A stretch of DNA of 64,000 nucleotides from Membranihabitans maritimus. Lineage in GTDB: Bacteria > Bacteroidota > Bacteroidia > Chitinophagales > Saprospiraceae. Shown one piece after another: positions 28,310 through 37,657 of this stretch (position 1 is the first letter of the stretch; each line of letters begins with the position of its first letter). The stretch spans positions 1 through 64,000 of the forward strand of contig NZ_JAJSLW010000025.1 of NCBI RefSeq assembly GCF_021729145.1, written 5' to 3'. Made by a program: the position numbers and the translations under genes. Below the pieces are notes generated by a model, which saw only the letters and a list, made by a program, of their open reading frames with translations, made no database searches and had not been told where the DNA came from.

Positions 28310-29401
28310 ATGAATATATATAGAATCTTTAGTCGCAGTGTGCTACTCATCTGTTGCTGCCTGGTAAACAATATTTATGGAAAAGATATAATATCAGAAT
28401 TTAACGGTGTGGAAAACGATACGACAAAAACCAAACTTTTAGATTTGGGAGGAGGTGTAAATTTGGAAATCGTTTATGTTCCGCCAGGTCGTTTTCTAAT
28501 GGGAAGTACTCCTGAAGAAAAGGCCTGGGCAACGGGAATTGAAGGAGGTGCAACACCTGGCACAGAGAGGGAATCGTATGAAGGGGATTTCCCGCGTCCG
28601 ATGGCTGTGAAGGATGGATTTTGGATGGGACGAACTGAAGTTAGTGTTGGACAATTCAAACGTTTTGTAGAGGAGACGGGGTACGTAACAGACGCCGAAA
28701 AACCAGGAGGTAAAACTCAGGTTTTCGATCCCGAATGGAAAATAACAGCAAAGGCTCCTCCCCACCCCTGGATTTCAGTAGAAGGTAAAAGTTGGAAAGA
28801 TCCCAATTTTGGCTTTCCACTTCGTGATATTTATCCAGTGGTATGTGTTAGTTGGAATGATGGACGCGCTTTTTGTGAATGGTTGACAAAGCGTGAACGC
28901 AAGGCAGGAAGGTTGCCTGAAGGCCTGGAATACCGTTTGCCGACAGAAGCAGAATGGGCCTATTCCTGCAGAGGTGGTAATGATGGTGCCTATTTTTGGT
29001 GGGGTAATGACCTTAGTGAAGGAGAAGGCAGGTTGAATATTTCAGGAGTGGATTTTTTACCTGGAAGGAATAAAATATGGCCGTTAGCCAATGTACCGTG
29101 GAGTGATGGTTTTGCCTTTGTTTCTCCAGTGGACCACTACGGAGAAAAGGGAAGAAATGGGTTTGGGTTAGCAGACATGTGTGGTGGAGTATGGGAAATT
29201 GTTCTTGACCATTTTGATCCGAAAGGAGGGCATGAAGAATTGTATCAAGTAGAAGAAGGAGGTAAACCGGTATGTAGAGGGGGGAATTATTTTGATGTTC
29301 CGGGGAATGCAAGGTGTGCAGTCAGATTGGGACTACATGGTGAAAGTTATTCTGATTCCAGGGATGGTTTTCGAATTTGCCTTGGTGTGGTTAAAGATTA
29401 A
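28310..29401 (+). CDS. SUMF1/FGE-fold secreted protein lacking the FGE cysteines
   Basis: 363 residues with a signal peptide (first about 24). The formylglycine-generating-enzyme fold is clear: PPGRFLMGSTPEE, TEVSVGQFKRFVEETGY, YPVVCVSWNDGRAFCEWL, YRLPTEAEWAYSCRGG, GLADMCGGVWEIV and a final DGFRICL. The active-site block of true FGE (GGSY-x-C-x(4)-C) reads GGNYFDVPGNARCAVR here, so the cysteine pair that activates sulfatases is absent. It is therefore more likely a periplasmic binding or unknown enzyme of this fold than a sulfatase activator. Last gene before the permease. Confidence 0.82.
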   Translation: MNIYRIFSRSVLLICCCLVNNIYGKDIISEFNGVENDTTKTKLLDLGGGVNLEIVYVPPGRFLMGSTPEEKAWATGIEGGATPGTERESYEGDFPRPMAVKDGFWMGRTEVSVGQFKRFVEETGYVTDAEKPGGKTQVFDPEWKITAKAPPHPWISVEGKSWKDPNFGFPLRDIYPVVCVSWNDGRAFCEWLTKRERKAGRLPEGLEYRLPTEAEWAYSCRGGNDGAYFWWGNDLSEGEGRLNISGVDFLPGRNKIWPLANVPWSDGFAFVSPVDHYGEKGRNGFGLADMCGGVWEIVLDHFDPKGGHEELYQVEEGGKPVCRGGNYFDVPGNARCAVRLGLHGESYSDSRDGFRICLGVVKD

Positions 29402-29424
29402 CAATAACAATAGAAATTTTTAGT

Positions 29425-30765
29425 ATGGAAAATTCAATGCAAGAAATACAACCTGACTACCAGGGAGATGCTGTGCGATCCCGCTTGCCACAATCAAAGC
29501 GATTGGGCTTTTGGAGTAATACCTTTATTCTCTGGGGGCTGGTTTTAGTGGTATCTAGTTTATTAGTAGGAGGTTTGGTGGGGTCACAATTATCTTTTAA
29601 GGAAGCTATTATTGTCATACTTATGGCAGGTGCATTCAATAGTATCATATCTATCCTAATTGGGATTATTGGAACCCGCACAGGTTTTACCAGTGCGATG
29701 ATTTTCCGGTTTTCTTATGGTAAATTAGGTGTAATACTACCTAATTTTATCATGTCTATAACCACGGTGGTATGGTTTGCTGTTATTCTAAATTTGACGC
29801 GGGATGCTCTGGTAGATATTTTGGGGATAACCAACCAGGGTGGTCTCTATTGGGGAATTACCTTGGTTATGGCCATTATTTTTTTAGCACCGGCTTATAA
29901 ATCCATGAAATGGATCGCCTATGTAGATTATTTGGCAGCTCCAGCTATTGTATTCATTCTGATCGCTACTATTTGGGGTGCATTAGATATAGGCGGAGGT
30001 ATCAGGGAAATTATTCAAAAGGCACCTACCACATCGGCTTCTATATTTGTTGTATTTACATCTGCCGCCGGAGGATGGCTTCACGCCAATACTGTAATTT
30101 CAGATTTTACGCGCTTTTATAAAAATACAAAACAGGCTACAATTGGTTTGTTCTTAACATATGGAGTTTTAATGGTATTCCAGTATATTGGTGCCACCAT
30201 TGGCGCATTGGCTACCGGGGAATGGAATATATTTTTGATAATGGATCGCTTTGGCCTGTTGGAAATAACTTACTTTGCTATTTTTCTGGGCTCGTGGTCT
30301 ACTTCCATGGCAGCTATATATTTTGCTGCGAATATGATGTCTGCCCCGCCAATTCCAGAATATAAAAGCGAAGAAAAGACAAGGAAACTGGTGTTATTAA
30401 TTTCTTGGGGAGTTGCCTTATTTTTTGCATGGTATGGACCGGATCAAATCTTTAACTTTTTTCTTCAGTTTCTATCCTGGTTAATTGGTCCCATAGCCAT
30501 GACAGTTATTATTGATTATTGGTTTTTTCCTAAAAGAAGAAAGATGTACGAAGAAGGTGCTGGTCATCCTGATATGCGATTTAATCCAGCTGCATACTTA
30601 GCTTGGATTGGTGGATTTATTGTTGGATATTTTACGCAGAATTTTTTCATTTCTTTGATTAATGGAATGATCCTGACAACCATCATATATTATAGTTGGA
30701 TGCGTTGGGCTTTACAGAATAAAACAACACCTGAACAACAAGTGAAAAATATATTTGGTTTGTAA
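29425..30765 (+). CDS. NCS1-family (cytosine/purine permease-like) transporter
   Basis: 446-residue inner-membrane protein with about twelve hydrophobic segments. The N-terminus (residues 30-110) shows the NCS1 layout: RLGFWSNTFILWG, then GSQLSFKEAIIVILMAGAFN and GTRTGFTSAMIFRFSYGKLG. Known members carry cytosine, allantoin, hydantoins or vitamins with Na+ or H+. Placed at the end of a sugar-type catabolic cluster, it probably brings the periplasmic product into the cytoplasm; a nitrogen-containing cyclic substrate would fit the deacetylase in the same cluster (inference). Confidence 0.88.
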   Translation: MENSMQEIQPDYQGDAVRSRLPQSKRLGFWSNTFILWGLVLVVSSLLVGGLVGSQLSFKEAIIVILMAGAFNSIISILIGIIGTRTGFTSAMIFRFSYGKLGVILPNFIMSITTVVWFAVILNLTRDALVDILGITNQGGLYWGITLVMAIIFLAPAYKSMKWIAYVDYLAAPAIVFILIATIWGALDIGGGIREIIQKAPTTSASIFVVFTSAAGGWLHANTVISDFTRFYKNTKQATIGLFLTYGVLMVFQYIGATIGALATGEWNIFLIMDRFGLLEITYFAIFLGSWSTSMAAIYFAANMMSAPPIPEYKSEEKTRKLVLLISWGVALFFAWYGPDQIFNFFLQFLSWLIGPIAMTVIIDYWFFPKRRKMYEEGAGHPDMRFNPAAYLAWIGGFIVGYFTQNFFISLINGMILTTIIYYSWMRWALQNKTTPEQQVKNIFGL

Positions 30766-30879
30766 TACCTGTATTATGGGATTGTAATAAAATTAATGTA
30801 GCTTTAGTAACACTTTTTTTGATGCCGGAGGAAATGATTAGATATTTGATTTATTCCGGAAACAGGAATTAGTTAGGAA

Positions 30880-31722
30880 ATGAACTTTAATTCTCGCATT
30901 CATTTATTAGGTTTTTTAGTCTTTTTTTCTTGTCAAGGGAGCAAAGACCGACCGGTAAAAATGCAGAATGAACATGGTACAAAAGTGGCAGCTCATCGAG
31001 GGGCTAATGAGTTTGCGCCTGAAAATACGTTAGCGGCATTTAAAAAAGCTATTGACCTGGGCGTAGATTATATTGAAATTGATGTAAGACAATCTCTGGA
31101 TGGCCAGATGGTAGTGATTCACGATCGCAATTTGGAAAGAACGACGAATGGCAAAGGCTATGTCGATGAATTGGAGTGGAAAGACCTACGATTGTTGTCA
31201 GCGGGGGGATGGTTTGATTCAAAATATGTTGATCAGAAAATTCCCCGACTAGATGACCTTTGTGCTTTTATCAGTGAGTATAGCTTACGCGTGGGAAGTG
31301 ATGTTAAATTATATGTGGATTGCAAGGATATTAGCCCGTATAACATGATAGCGATTTTGCGAGATAAACAATTACTGGATAGAGCTATATTTTATGGGTC
31401 CGTTTCTGTACTGTCAGAAATAAAGGATGTATTTCCCAATGCTCGAGTATTGGTAGGTTTGAGTAATGAAGAAGAAATTGAACCATTATTTAAGAAATTG
31501 AATCCATACGCCTTCGATGTAAAGTGGGAGTTGCTTTCGGAGGAATTAATTAAAAAAATCCACGAAAGGAAAGCATATGTTTTTTCTGATGGGATAGGGA
31601 ATGGAAAAGAAGCCATATCTTCCTATAGAAAGGCAATGGAAATGAGAATTGATGTAATACAGACGGATCGGATTTTACATTTTTTTTCAGCAAAGAAAAT
31701 GAATTCGGAAAGCATTCAATGA
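30880..31722 (+). CDS. Glycerophosphodiester phosphodiesterase-family lipoprotein
   Basis: 280 residues. An N-terminal lipoprotein signal ends at FFSCQG (lipid Cys near 18). The GDPD active site is complete: AAHRGANEFAPENTLAAF (HR pair and Glu), YIEIDVRQSLDGQMVV (E-x-D) and IHDRNLERTTNG (second His). The family hydrolyses glycerophosphodiesters to glycerol 3-phosphate and an alcohol. It lies 114 bp after the permease, so it may start a new transcript that continues into the dipeptidase 19 bp downstream. Confidence 0.88.
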   Translation: MNFNSRIHLLGFLVFFSCQGSKDRPVKMQNEHGTKVAAHRGANEFAPENTLAAFKKAIDLGVDYIEIDVRQSLDGQMVVIHDRNLERTTNGKGYVDELEWKDLRLLSAGGWFDSKYVDQKIPRLDDLCAFISEYSLRVGSDVKLYVDCKDISPYNMIAILRDKQLLDRAIFYGSVSVLSEIKDVFPNARVLVGLSNEEEIEPLFKKLNPYAFDVKWELLSEELIKKIHERKAYVFSDGIGNGKEAISSYRKAMEMRIDVIQTDRILHFFSAKKMNSESIQ

Positions 31723-31741
31723 ATGCAAATAATAATTTTAA

Positions 31742-33076
31742 ATGACTACCAACCGAAGAAAATTTTTAAAAAATTCCGCAATTGTAAGTGCTTTAGCGCC
31801 ATTGGCAAATAACAACTTGATGGGTGAAGGCAAAAAAGTCCTCACTAATTTTCAAAATCAAACAAATCCATCTGTTTTTAATTCCAAAATCAAAGATGAT
31901 CGACAAATTGCTCTGGACCTTCTCAAACCATCGAAAAGAGATCTGGAGCACGGCTTGGAATTGCATAAAAATTCACTGGTTTTTGACACCTATGGATTTA
32001 TGCCCAGAGCAGCTTTTGATGGTAAAGCGATTGCTAAAGCAGTCGAGGAAGGTGCATCGGAACTGGAGTTAAAAGATTTAAAGGAAGCTCACTCAATGAC
32101 TCGTTTTGTCGATGATGATAGAGAACGGGAAGAATTTGAACAGGCGTGGAAGGCATCGGGTGTGGCTTGTGTATTCCAAAATGCAGGAGAGGAAAGTAAC
32201 ACCGTGAAGGTTTTGCTCAAAAGATTGGCACGGTTCACCTATGTGACCGATATGATACCAGATATTGTGGGTAAAGCAGTCAAGCCTGAGAATGTTGAAA
32301 AGGCAAAGTCAGCGGGAAGGCATTGTCTTTACTTTAGTGGTAATGGAGTCCCAATGCCTTTGGATATGGTCTCATTGGAGGAGGAGTTGAGATACATAAG
32401 GGTTTTTTATCAATTGGGAATTCGTATGATGCATCTCACTTATAATCGAAGAAATTTAATCGGTGATGGATGCGGAGAAAAAACGGATGCAGGTCTCAGC
32501 GATTTTGGTAGAGCCGTAGTGAAAGAAATGAATAAAAATGGAATACTTGTAGATGTTGCTCACTCGGGTTGGAAAACAAGTCTGGAGGCCATCCAGCTGT
32601 CGAGTGGACCTGTTGTAGTAAGTCATTCAACTGCTGCATCAATACATGAACACATACGATCCAAACCCGATTATGTGATAAAAGCATTAGCAGATAAAGG
32701 TGGTTATTTAGGTATTTGTTGTATCCCCAGATTTTTGGGTGGTACGGGAAATATAGTAGATATGCTGGATCATATTGACTATATAGCCCAGAAATTTGGA
32801 CCGGATTATGTCGGTATTGGTACTGATGTTCCATATACCTCGAGTTTTGCAGGTGAAGAAAATAAAGTTATACCCGGATATCGACGGTCCAGAACTCGTT
32901 GGGAGGCGTTGTGGCCAAGTGATGACTTTCGGGAAACCTCTGAAATGAGAAGGAGTATGGCATGGACCAATTGGCCATTATTTACAGTGGGTTTAGTGCA
33001 GCGAGGATATTCAGATTCTGATATCCAAAAAATAATTGGTGGGAATGCCATGCGAGTATTGAAAGCTATTTCTTAA
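31742..33076 (+). CDS. Peptidase M19 (membrane dipeptidase)-family protein, altered metal site
   Basis: 444 residues, starting with a twin-arginine-like signal (TTNRRKFLKNSAIVSALAPL). The second half is clearly M19: GIRMMHLTYNRRNLIGDGC, GLSDFGRAVVKEMNKNGILV, DVAHSGWKT, VVVSHSTAAS and GIGTDVPY. However, the first-strand motif that normally gives two zinc ligands (D-x-H-x-D) reads VFDTYGF here, so that His is absent. It may bind one metal or act on a non-peptide substrate. Confidence 0.8.
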   Translation: MTTNRRKFLKNSAIVSALAPLANNNLMGEGKKVLTNFQNQTNPSVFNSKIKDDRQIALDLLKPSKRDLEHGLELHKNSLVFDTYGFMPRAAFDGKAIAKAVEEGASELELKDLKEAHSMTRFVDDDREREEFEQAWKASGVACVFQNAGEESNTVKVLLKRLARFTYVTDMIPDIVGKAVKPENVEKAKSAGRHCLYFSGNGVPMPLDMVSLEEELRYIRVFYQLGIRMMHLTYNRRNLIGDGCGEKTDAGLSDFGRAVVKEMNKNGILVDVAHSGWKTSLEAIQLSSGPVVVSHSTAASIHEHIRSKPDYVIKALADKGGYLGICCIPRFLGGTGNIVDMLDHIDYIAQKFGPDYVGIGTDVPYTSSFAGEENKVIPGYRRSRTRWEALWPSDDFRETSEMRRSMAWTNWPLFTVGLVQRGYSDSDIQKIIGGNAMRVLKAIS

Positions 33077-33133
33077 ATTTGATCGTCCTGTAAAAGTATT
33101 AATTGGGAATATCAGCAACGATAAATTTTAATT

Positions 33134-34301
33134 ATGAGTAAAGAAAATAGAAGAACATTTATAAAGAATTCGAGCTTTGCTGTGGCAGGATCGATGATGC
33201 CGTTTAATATTATCAAATCCGGTTCTTTATACACAAATAATGATATTGTGAAAGTTGGTTTAATTGGTTGCGGTGGTCGAGGAACGGGTGCTGCCGTCCA
33301 GGCCCTTAATGCGGATGATAATGTGCATTTGACAGCGATGGGGGATATTTTTCCCGATCGGATGGAAAAATCTCTTTCGGCATTAAAGGAAGAACACCCC
33401 GAGCGCACAAAGGTCAATGCTGATCACAAGTTTATTGGTTTTGACGCCTATCAAAAGGTAATAGATTCGGGCGTAGATGTGGTATTATTAGCAGCACCTC
33501 CATATGCACGCCCAGAACATTTGGAAGCGGCTGTAAATGCCGGTAAACATGTTTTTGCAGAAAAACCTGTGGCGGTTGATGGTCCGGGGATACGAAAGGT
33601 ATTAGCCTCAGCGAAAGTAGCAAAAGAGAAAAATTTGGCCTTGGTCAGTGGATTTTGCTTCAGGTACCAAAACGCTAACAGGGAGGCATTTGGAAGGATT
33701 TTGGACGGAGCCGTAGGTGATATAAGGAGTGTAACCGGTTATCGATATGGAGGAGAACTTTGGTCGTTCCCAAGAAAGGATGATTGGGGAGAAATGGAAT
33801 ATCAATTGCGTAATTGGTACTATTATGATTGGTTATCCGGTGATTTTATTGTCGAAGTTGCAGTTCATAGTCTGGACATGATGGCCTGGGCCCTTGGTGA
33901 TCGTATTCCTATCAAAGCCATTGGTGTAGGGGGGAGGCAGAAAAGGATAGATCCTATTTATGGTAATATTTACGATTATGCAGATGTATAAAGAATGGAC
34001 GATTAAGGGTAAAAACCCCTGGTCCTATAAAGGAGAAGTCAATGTTATGCACCAGGAAGAGCAAAATGAATTATTTGCATCGATTCGCGCCGGGAATCCA
34101 ATCAATGACGGGGAATGGATGGCTAATAGCACGATGTTGGGAATATTAGGTCGAATGGTAGCGTATAGTGGAAAAGAAATTACCTGGGAAGAGGCTATGA
34201 ATTCGGATGTAAATATTGGTCCCCGGTACAATCAATACAATTGGAATTTGAAATGGGCGGCTTCAGAAGTGCCTATTCCGGGAGTGACCAAAGTGCTTTG
34301 A
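33134..34301 (+). pseudogene. Gfo/Idh/MocA oxidoreductase, frameshifted with internal deletion
   Basis: The first part (33134-33991, 285 residues) has a Tat-like start (NRRTFIKNSSF), VGLIGCGGRGTGAAV, AEKPVAVDGPG and GDFIVEVAVHSLDMMAWA, then stops after NIYDYADV. The second part continues in another frame from about 33985 to 34301 (NPWSYKG, HQEEQNELFASIRAGNPIND and the family ending). Full-length relatives carry a stretch of roughly 40-60 residues (the Y-x-x-P-x-G-V block) between these parts, which is missing. So a small deletion has also shifted the frame. Probably inactive. Confidence 0.8.
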
Positions 34302-34310
34302 TCCAGAATC

Positions 34311-34318
34311 TATATTTG
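34311..34318 (+). promoter_or_regulatory. Possible -7 promoter box
   Basis: TATATTTG matches the Bacteroidota -7 consensus TAnnTTTG, 48 bp before the SGNH hydrolase start. No good -33 box is seen at the usual distance, so support is weak. Confidence 0.3.
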
Positions 34319-34365
34319 TAAGGCTCAATAGTGTAATTGTAGGATTTCCACGTAATACCGAAATT

Positions 34366-35520
34366 ATGCGATGTTCATCATTTTTGAAAATTTATGAAAT
34401 ATATTTTGGCCTTTTGGTTTTTTGGATGGTCCCTAACTTTATTGAAGGCCAGGTATCTTCCTCGGTGCTTTCAACTGGTAAATGGGAAAGGGCGTTAATT
34501 CCTTTTTGGAAAACGGATACTATTTATAATGAAATTATTCAGCCAATCAAGGACCAATCAAGCCTTCCTGTAGGTAATTTGTTATTTCAAGCTAAAGAGG
34601 TAATTTCTGTAACGGATGGGTATCAGAAAAAAGAATTTCAGAAAGGGAAAGATTGGAAATACAAAAGGGGGAAAATAGTTATACCGAAAGGTTCTGAAAT
34701 TCCATACTTTAATCGCGAAGATCTCATTTATCGTGATAAAAAAGAAGGTGTATCTATGAAAAGTAGTTTACCTGATAAATATATTCTTTTTAGTGAAAAT
34801 GGACTCTTGCAATCCAGGCAGTTAGCTGTTACCTATGTTAAAAAAAGAAAATCGCAATGGAAAGGAAGAATTCAAAATATTGCGAGGAACCAGCTTGTTC
34901 AAACCCTTTTAAAGCTAAAAGAAGGCAAGACAGTAAAGATCGTATTCTACGGAGACAGTATAGAAACTGGGGCGAATTCAAGTAGTACTTTGGGTCAAAG
35001 CCCTTTTTTACCTACATGGCCAGAATTAATTGTTTATAACTTGCGAAATAATTACTCAGGGGCTATCGAGTATTCCAATAAATCAAAGGGCGGCATGAAA
35101 GCCAGTTGGGGTGTAGAAAATGCAGATAAATTGGTGAACCCGGAAAACCCGGATCTTGTAATTATAGGGTTTGGAATGAATGATGGATCAGTTGGGATAA
35201 GTCCTCGAAAATTTACAAACCAGCTTCAAAGTATAGTCAACTCAATAAAACGAGAAAACCCGCAATGCGAATTCATACTTATTACACCTATGATTCCAAA
35301 TCCGGATGCTATCCAAAGTGGTATCCAGAAAAAATATAGAAAGCCAATTTTTGATCTTCAGAAAAAAGGAGTTGCTATAGCTGATTTGACCTCTGTTCAC
35401 GAAGAATTACTTCTACACAAATCTTACCAGGATATGACAGGGAATAATGTCAATCATCCAAATGACTATTTGGCCCGATGGTATGCTCAGGTGATAAGTG
35501 CTTTGTTAATAGAAAAATAG
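34366..35520 (+). CDS. SGNH/GDSL-family hydrolase, secreted
   Basis: 384 residues with a signal peptide (about 1-27) and an N-terminal beta domain (about 30-150). The SGNH domain follows from about 185: KIVFYGDSIETG (block I with the nucleophile Ser), KGGMKASWG, IIGFGMNDGS (block III) and a C-terminal VNHPNDY segment where the catalytic His lies. Such enzymes remove acetyl or other acyl groups from glycans. The coding end overlaps the region where a decayed gene fragment begins. Confidence 0.85.
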   Translation: MRCSSFLKIYEIYFGLLVFWMVPNFIEGQVSSSVLSTGKWERALIPFWKTDTIYNEIIQPIKDQSSLPVGNLLFQAKEVISVTDGYQKKEFQKGKDWKYKRGKIVIPKGSEIPYFNREDLIYRDKKEGVSMKSSLPDKYILFSENGLLQSRQLAVTYVKKRKSQWKGRIQNIARNQLVQTLLKLKEGKTVKIVFYGDSIETGANSSSTLGQSPFLPTWPELIVYNLRNNYSGAIEYSNKSKGGMKASWGVENADKLVNPENPDLVIIGFGMNDGSVGISPRKFTNQLQSIVNSIKRENPQCEFILITPMIPNPDAIQSGIQKKYRKPIFDLQKKGVAIADLTSVHEELLLHKSYQDMTGNNVNHPNDYLARWYAQVISALLIEK

Positions 35521-36415
35521 ATACTGCTATTCAGACACTTTTACGTTTTTATATAAATCAGCGAAGTCCTTATTCTGGAGGAATTCCCGCTGAAACACAC
35601 CATCGATCTGAAGGTATGATGATGTGGCCGTCCAGCAATTTGTCCTTGGCTGTGGATTTGTTTCAGGGGGCTGACAAATTGGGAGAATCCGAAGTGGCAA
35701 CAGAAATGAAAAGGCAGGCGATGAAATGTGACAGTGTATTTTTGAGTATTAATCATGAACTAAATCCTGACGGACAGGGTTTTGCTACGACGGTAAATAC
35801 GAATACGCTGGTTCCTGCAGATGTACGCAATCATTCCAATCGTGTTTATTCCAGATTGTGGGCTACGGGATATGGCCAGGCAACGGATGCGCAAATGGCC
35901 AATCTTTGTATGGAGCGATACAAGCAAGTGGCTGATCCGGGATACAAAAAATTGATTTTGGCAACGGCGGACCGGTATATGGATAGCGAACCGAACATTG
36001 AATTTCCCATTTATCCGGGCACCATGGGCGATGTTATATGCTAATGAATTGAGTAGTGAAAAAGACTACCTCGATCGGGCCAATTATTTTGCCGGTAAAG
36101 CGATTGAAATGTTTCTAAATGATACTTCACCTTTACCAAAAGCGAGTACGCATCACGATCATTATGAAGCTATTACCCGGGGCGATACATTGATGATGTC
36201 CTTGCTGCGACTTTGGAAAAATAGTAATAAGGTCGAGGTTGATATTGGATTGGGTTATTCAGATCGGTGAAGTTCAAATTTCCTTTTTTAACCCCGGAAA
36301 GGTGTTCGGGGGAATTACAATTGATGATTTAAAGGTGTATAAGTTCCGCAAAAGAGGATCATTGGAGGGTGTAAATTTTAGGTTCTTTTTCAATGAATTA
36401 TTTCTATCTAACTAA
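35511..36415 (+). pseudogene. C-terminal part of an unknown secreted protein, two frameshifts
   Basis: Three consecutive frames read as one protein: 35511-36030 (TLLRFYINQRSPYSGGIP, then VYSRLWATGYGQATDAQM, RYMDSEPNIEFPIYPGTMGD), about 36020-36235 (AMLYANELSSEKDYLDRANY, HHDHYEAITRGDTLMMSLLR) and about 36230-36415 (GEVQISFFNPGKVFGGITID, then DLKVYKFRKRG). The start is missing. The helical repeats suggest an alpha-barrel glycan enzyme and the end looks like a beta-sandwich strand, but I do not recognise the family. It abuts the stop of the SGNH gene, so a deletion probably joined them. Confidence 0.65.
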
Positions 36416-36486
36416 AATGAAACCACTGAACATTAAGGTTTTCAAGAGCCACGAATGCACGAATAAATTGCGCTCCGAATACTTTG

Positions 36487-36510
36487 GGTTGTCCGCCGCT
36501 GCGGACAACC
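36487..36510. repeat. Perfect GC-rich hairpin
   Basis: GGTTGTCCGC and GCGGACAACC pair perfectly around the loop CGCT, in AT-rich gene-free DNA between the decayed protein gene and the toxin fragment. No T run follows, so it is more like a REP-type element than a terminator. Confidence 0.55.
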
Positions 36511-36551
36511 ATTCGCGTATTCTCCCAAAGGGATCCCAATGGGGGTGGCTA

Positions 36552-36680
36552 TTAATTCATAGTTGTTAGCTCTTTTAGCCTTACTATTTTTAGATACTCA
36601 ATTTTGAGTGATGGGTATTTCTTAGCCAATCGTTTTAACTGCTTGTCAAAAGGAGGGATAGAAAGAACATTATAGTTCAT
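36552..36680 (-). pseudogene. Truncated RelE/ParE-type toxin, 42 codons
   Basis: The frame MNYNVLSIPPFDKQLKRLAK, then KYPSLKIEYLK, is the typical start of a RelE-superfamily mRNA interferase (about 90-110 residues), but it ends after 42 codons with an unrelated tail. The ATG follows immediately after the TAA of the antitoxin-like gene at 36681-36911, the usual antitoxin-toxin order. The catalytic C-terminal half is gone, so the toxin should be inactive. Confidence 0.7.
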
Positions 36681-36911
36681 TTAGAAGGTCTTTAGCAGGG
36701 CTTCTTTTATTTCCTCTTTTAACAAAGCCTTTTCATCCAAATCTTTTTGGGTTATATAAAGTTCGTCTGCAGAATCAGAAGTTGTTTTGTTTTCTATAGA
36801 GACATCCGCTTTTAATTCTTTTGTTAATCTGGATATAATTTCCAACTTACTATCGGCACTTAGGGGATGCAATAACTTCATGATTTCATTGATTTCCAGT
36901 TTGCTTTCCAT
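36681..36911 (-). CDS. Probable antitoxin of a broken RelE-type system
   Basis: 76 residues from the preferred ATG (MESKLEINEIMKLLHPLSAD, then SKLEIISRLTKELK); an upstream ATG at 36947 adds 12 residues. A helical N-terminal segment and an acidic, flexible C-terminus that would wrap the toxin fit small antitoxins found before RelE-type toxins in Bacteroidota. The partner toxin just downstream is truncated, so this gene may be a leftover or act as a stand-alone repressor. Confidence 0.6.
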   Translation of the reverse strand: MESKLEINEIMKLLHPLSADSKLEIISRLTKELKADVSIENKTTSDSADELYITQKDLDEKALLKEEIKEALLKTF

Positions 36912-36986
36912 TTTCCCCCACAGAAAGTGGTCAAAATCAAGCGTCATGGATATATTATTTAGTGAACCGGTAATATCATTTGCAGA

Positions 36987-37277
36987 TCACGCAATCTGTC
37001 CAATTTCCACAGACTTCATTTTTTGAGACGCAAACCAAAGGTCATAACTTTGTTGCATATTAAGCCATAATTCAGGTGTGGTATTTAGAGCTATAGATAA
37101 GCGAAGGGCCATTTCAGCGCTAATACCCATATGTCCGTTTACGAGTTGGGACAATGTTTTGCGTGTAATCCCCAATTTTTTTGCTGCATCTGTAATAGTA
37201 ATTTCCAATGGACTTAGATATATTTCTCGTAATATTTTGCCCGGATGTTCGGGCTGCATTCCACGTTTTAGAGTCAT
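36987..37277 (-). CDS. higA: HigA-type antitoxin (XRE helix-turn-helix)
   Basis: 96 residues: MQPEHPGKILREIYLSPLEI, then a helix-turn-helix ITDAAKKLGITRKTLSQLVNG at about 29-50, then MALRLSIALNTTPELWLNMQ, the family signature of HigA addiction antidotes. It neutralises HigB and represses the operon. It follows the toxin gene by 14 bp, in the inverted toxin-first order of higBA systems. Confidence 0.92.
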   Translation of the reverse strand: MTLKRGMQPEHPGKILREIYLSPLEITITDAAKKLGITRKTLSQLVNGHMGISAEMALRLSIALNTTPELWLNMQQSYDLWFASQKMKSVEIGQIA

Positions 37278-37291
37278 AATGTTTATTTTTG

Positions 37292-37570
37292 TTAATGATA
37301 GTCTACATAATTAATATCGTTCACACTCTCGTTTTTAAATCGAAAAATTATCCGATAGTTTGCACTGACCTTTACAGACCAAAACCCTTTCAAATCACCT
37401 TTAAGAGGATGTAACTCAGATCCTGGAAAGTTCATATCCTTAATTTCTTCAGCATTATCCAACAAAGTTAAAATTGCTCTGATTTTAGATATCTGCGTTG
37501 TTGGCAATTTGGATATATCATCTTTTTCCCACAAAAGTCGGAGCCCTTTATGCCGGATACTTTCAATCAT
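37292..37570 (-). CDS. higB: HigB-type toxin (RelE superfamily mRNA interferase)
   Basis: 92 residues: SIRHKGLRLLWEKDD at the start, IRAILTLLDNAEEIKDMNFP, HPLKGDLKGFWSVKV and NYRIIFRF, followed by the short end DINYVDYH. Length and all blocks match intact HigB proteins, ribosome-dependent mRNA interferases. First gene of the higBA operon; a start at 37570 is clear. Unlike the neighbouring systems, this pair looks functional. Confidence 0.92.
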   Translation of the reverse strand: MIESIRHKGLRLLWEKDDISKLPTTQISKIRAILTLLDNAEEIKDMNFPGSELHPLKGDLKGFWSVKVSANYRIIFRFKNESVNDINYVDYH

Positions 37571-37657
37571 AGTACAAATATAACGCGTTACGTAATAGGT
37601 GACAAATAATTTTAAAAGATTTTATCTGAATTATTAATACAGGGAGTGGAGTAAGAA

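Noticed and set aside
28310-29401. Formylglycine-generating enzyme for the sulfatase at 40615
   Set aside because: The cysteine pair required for catalysis is absent.
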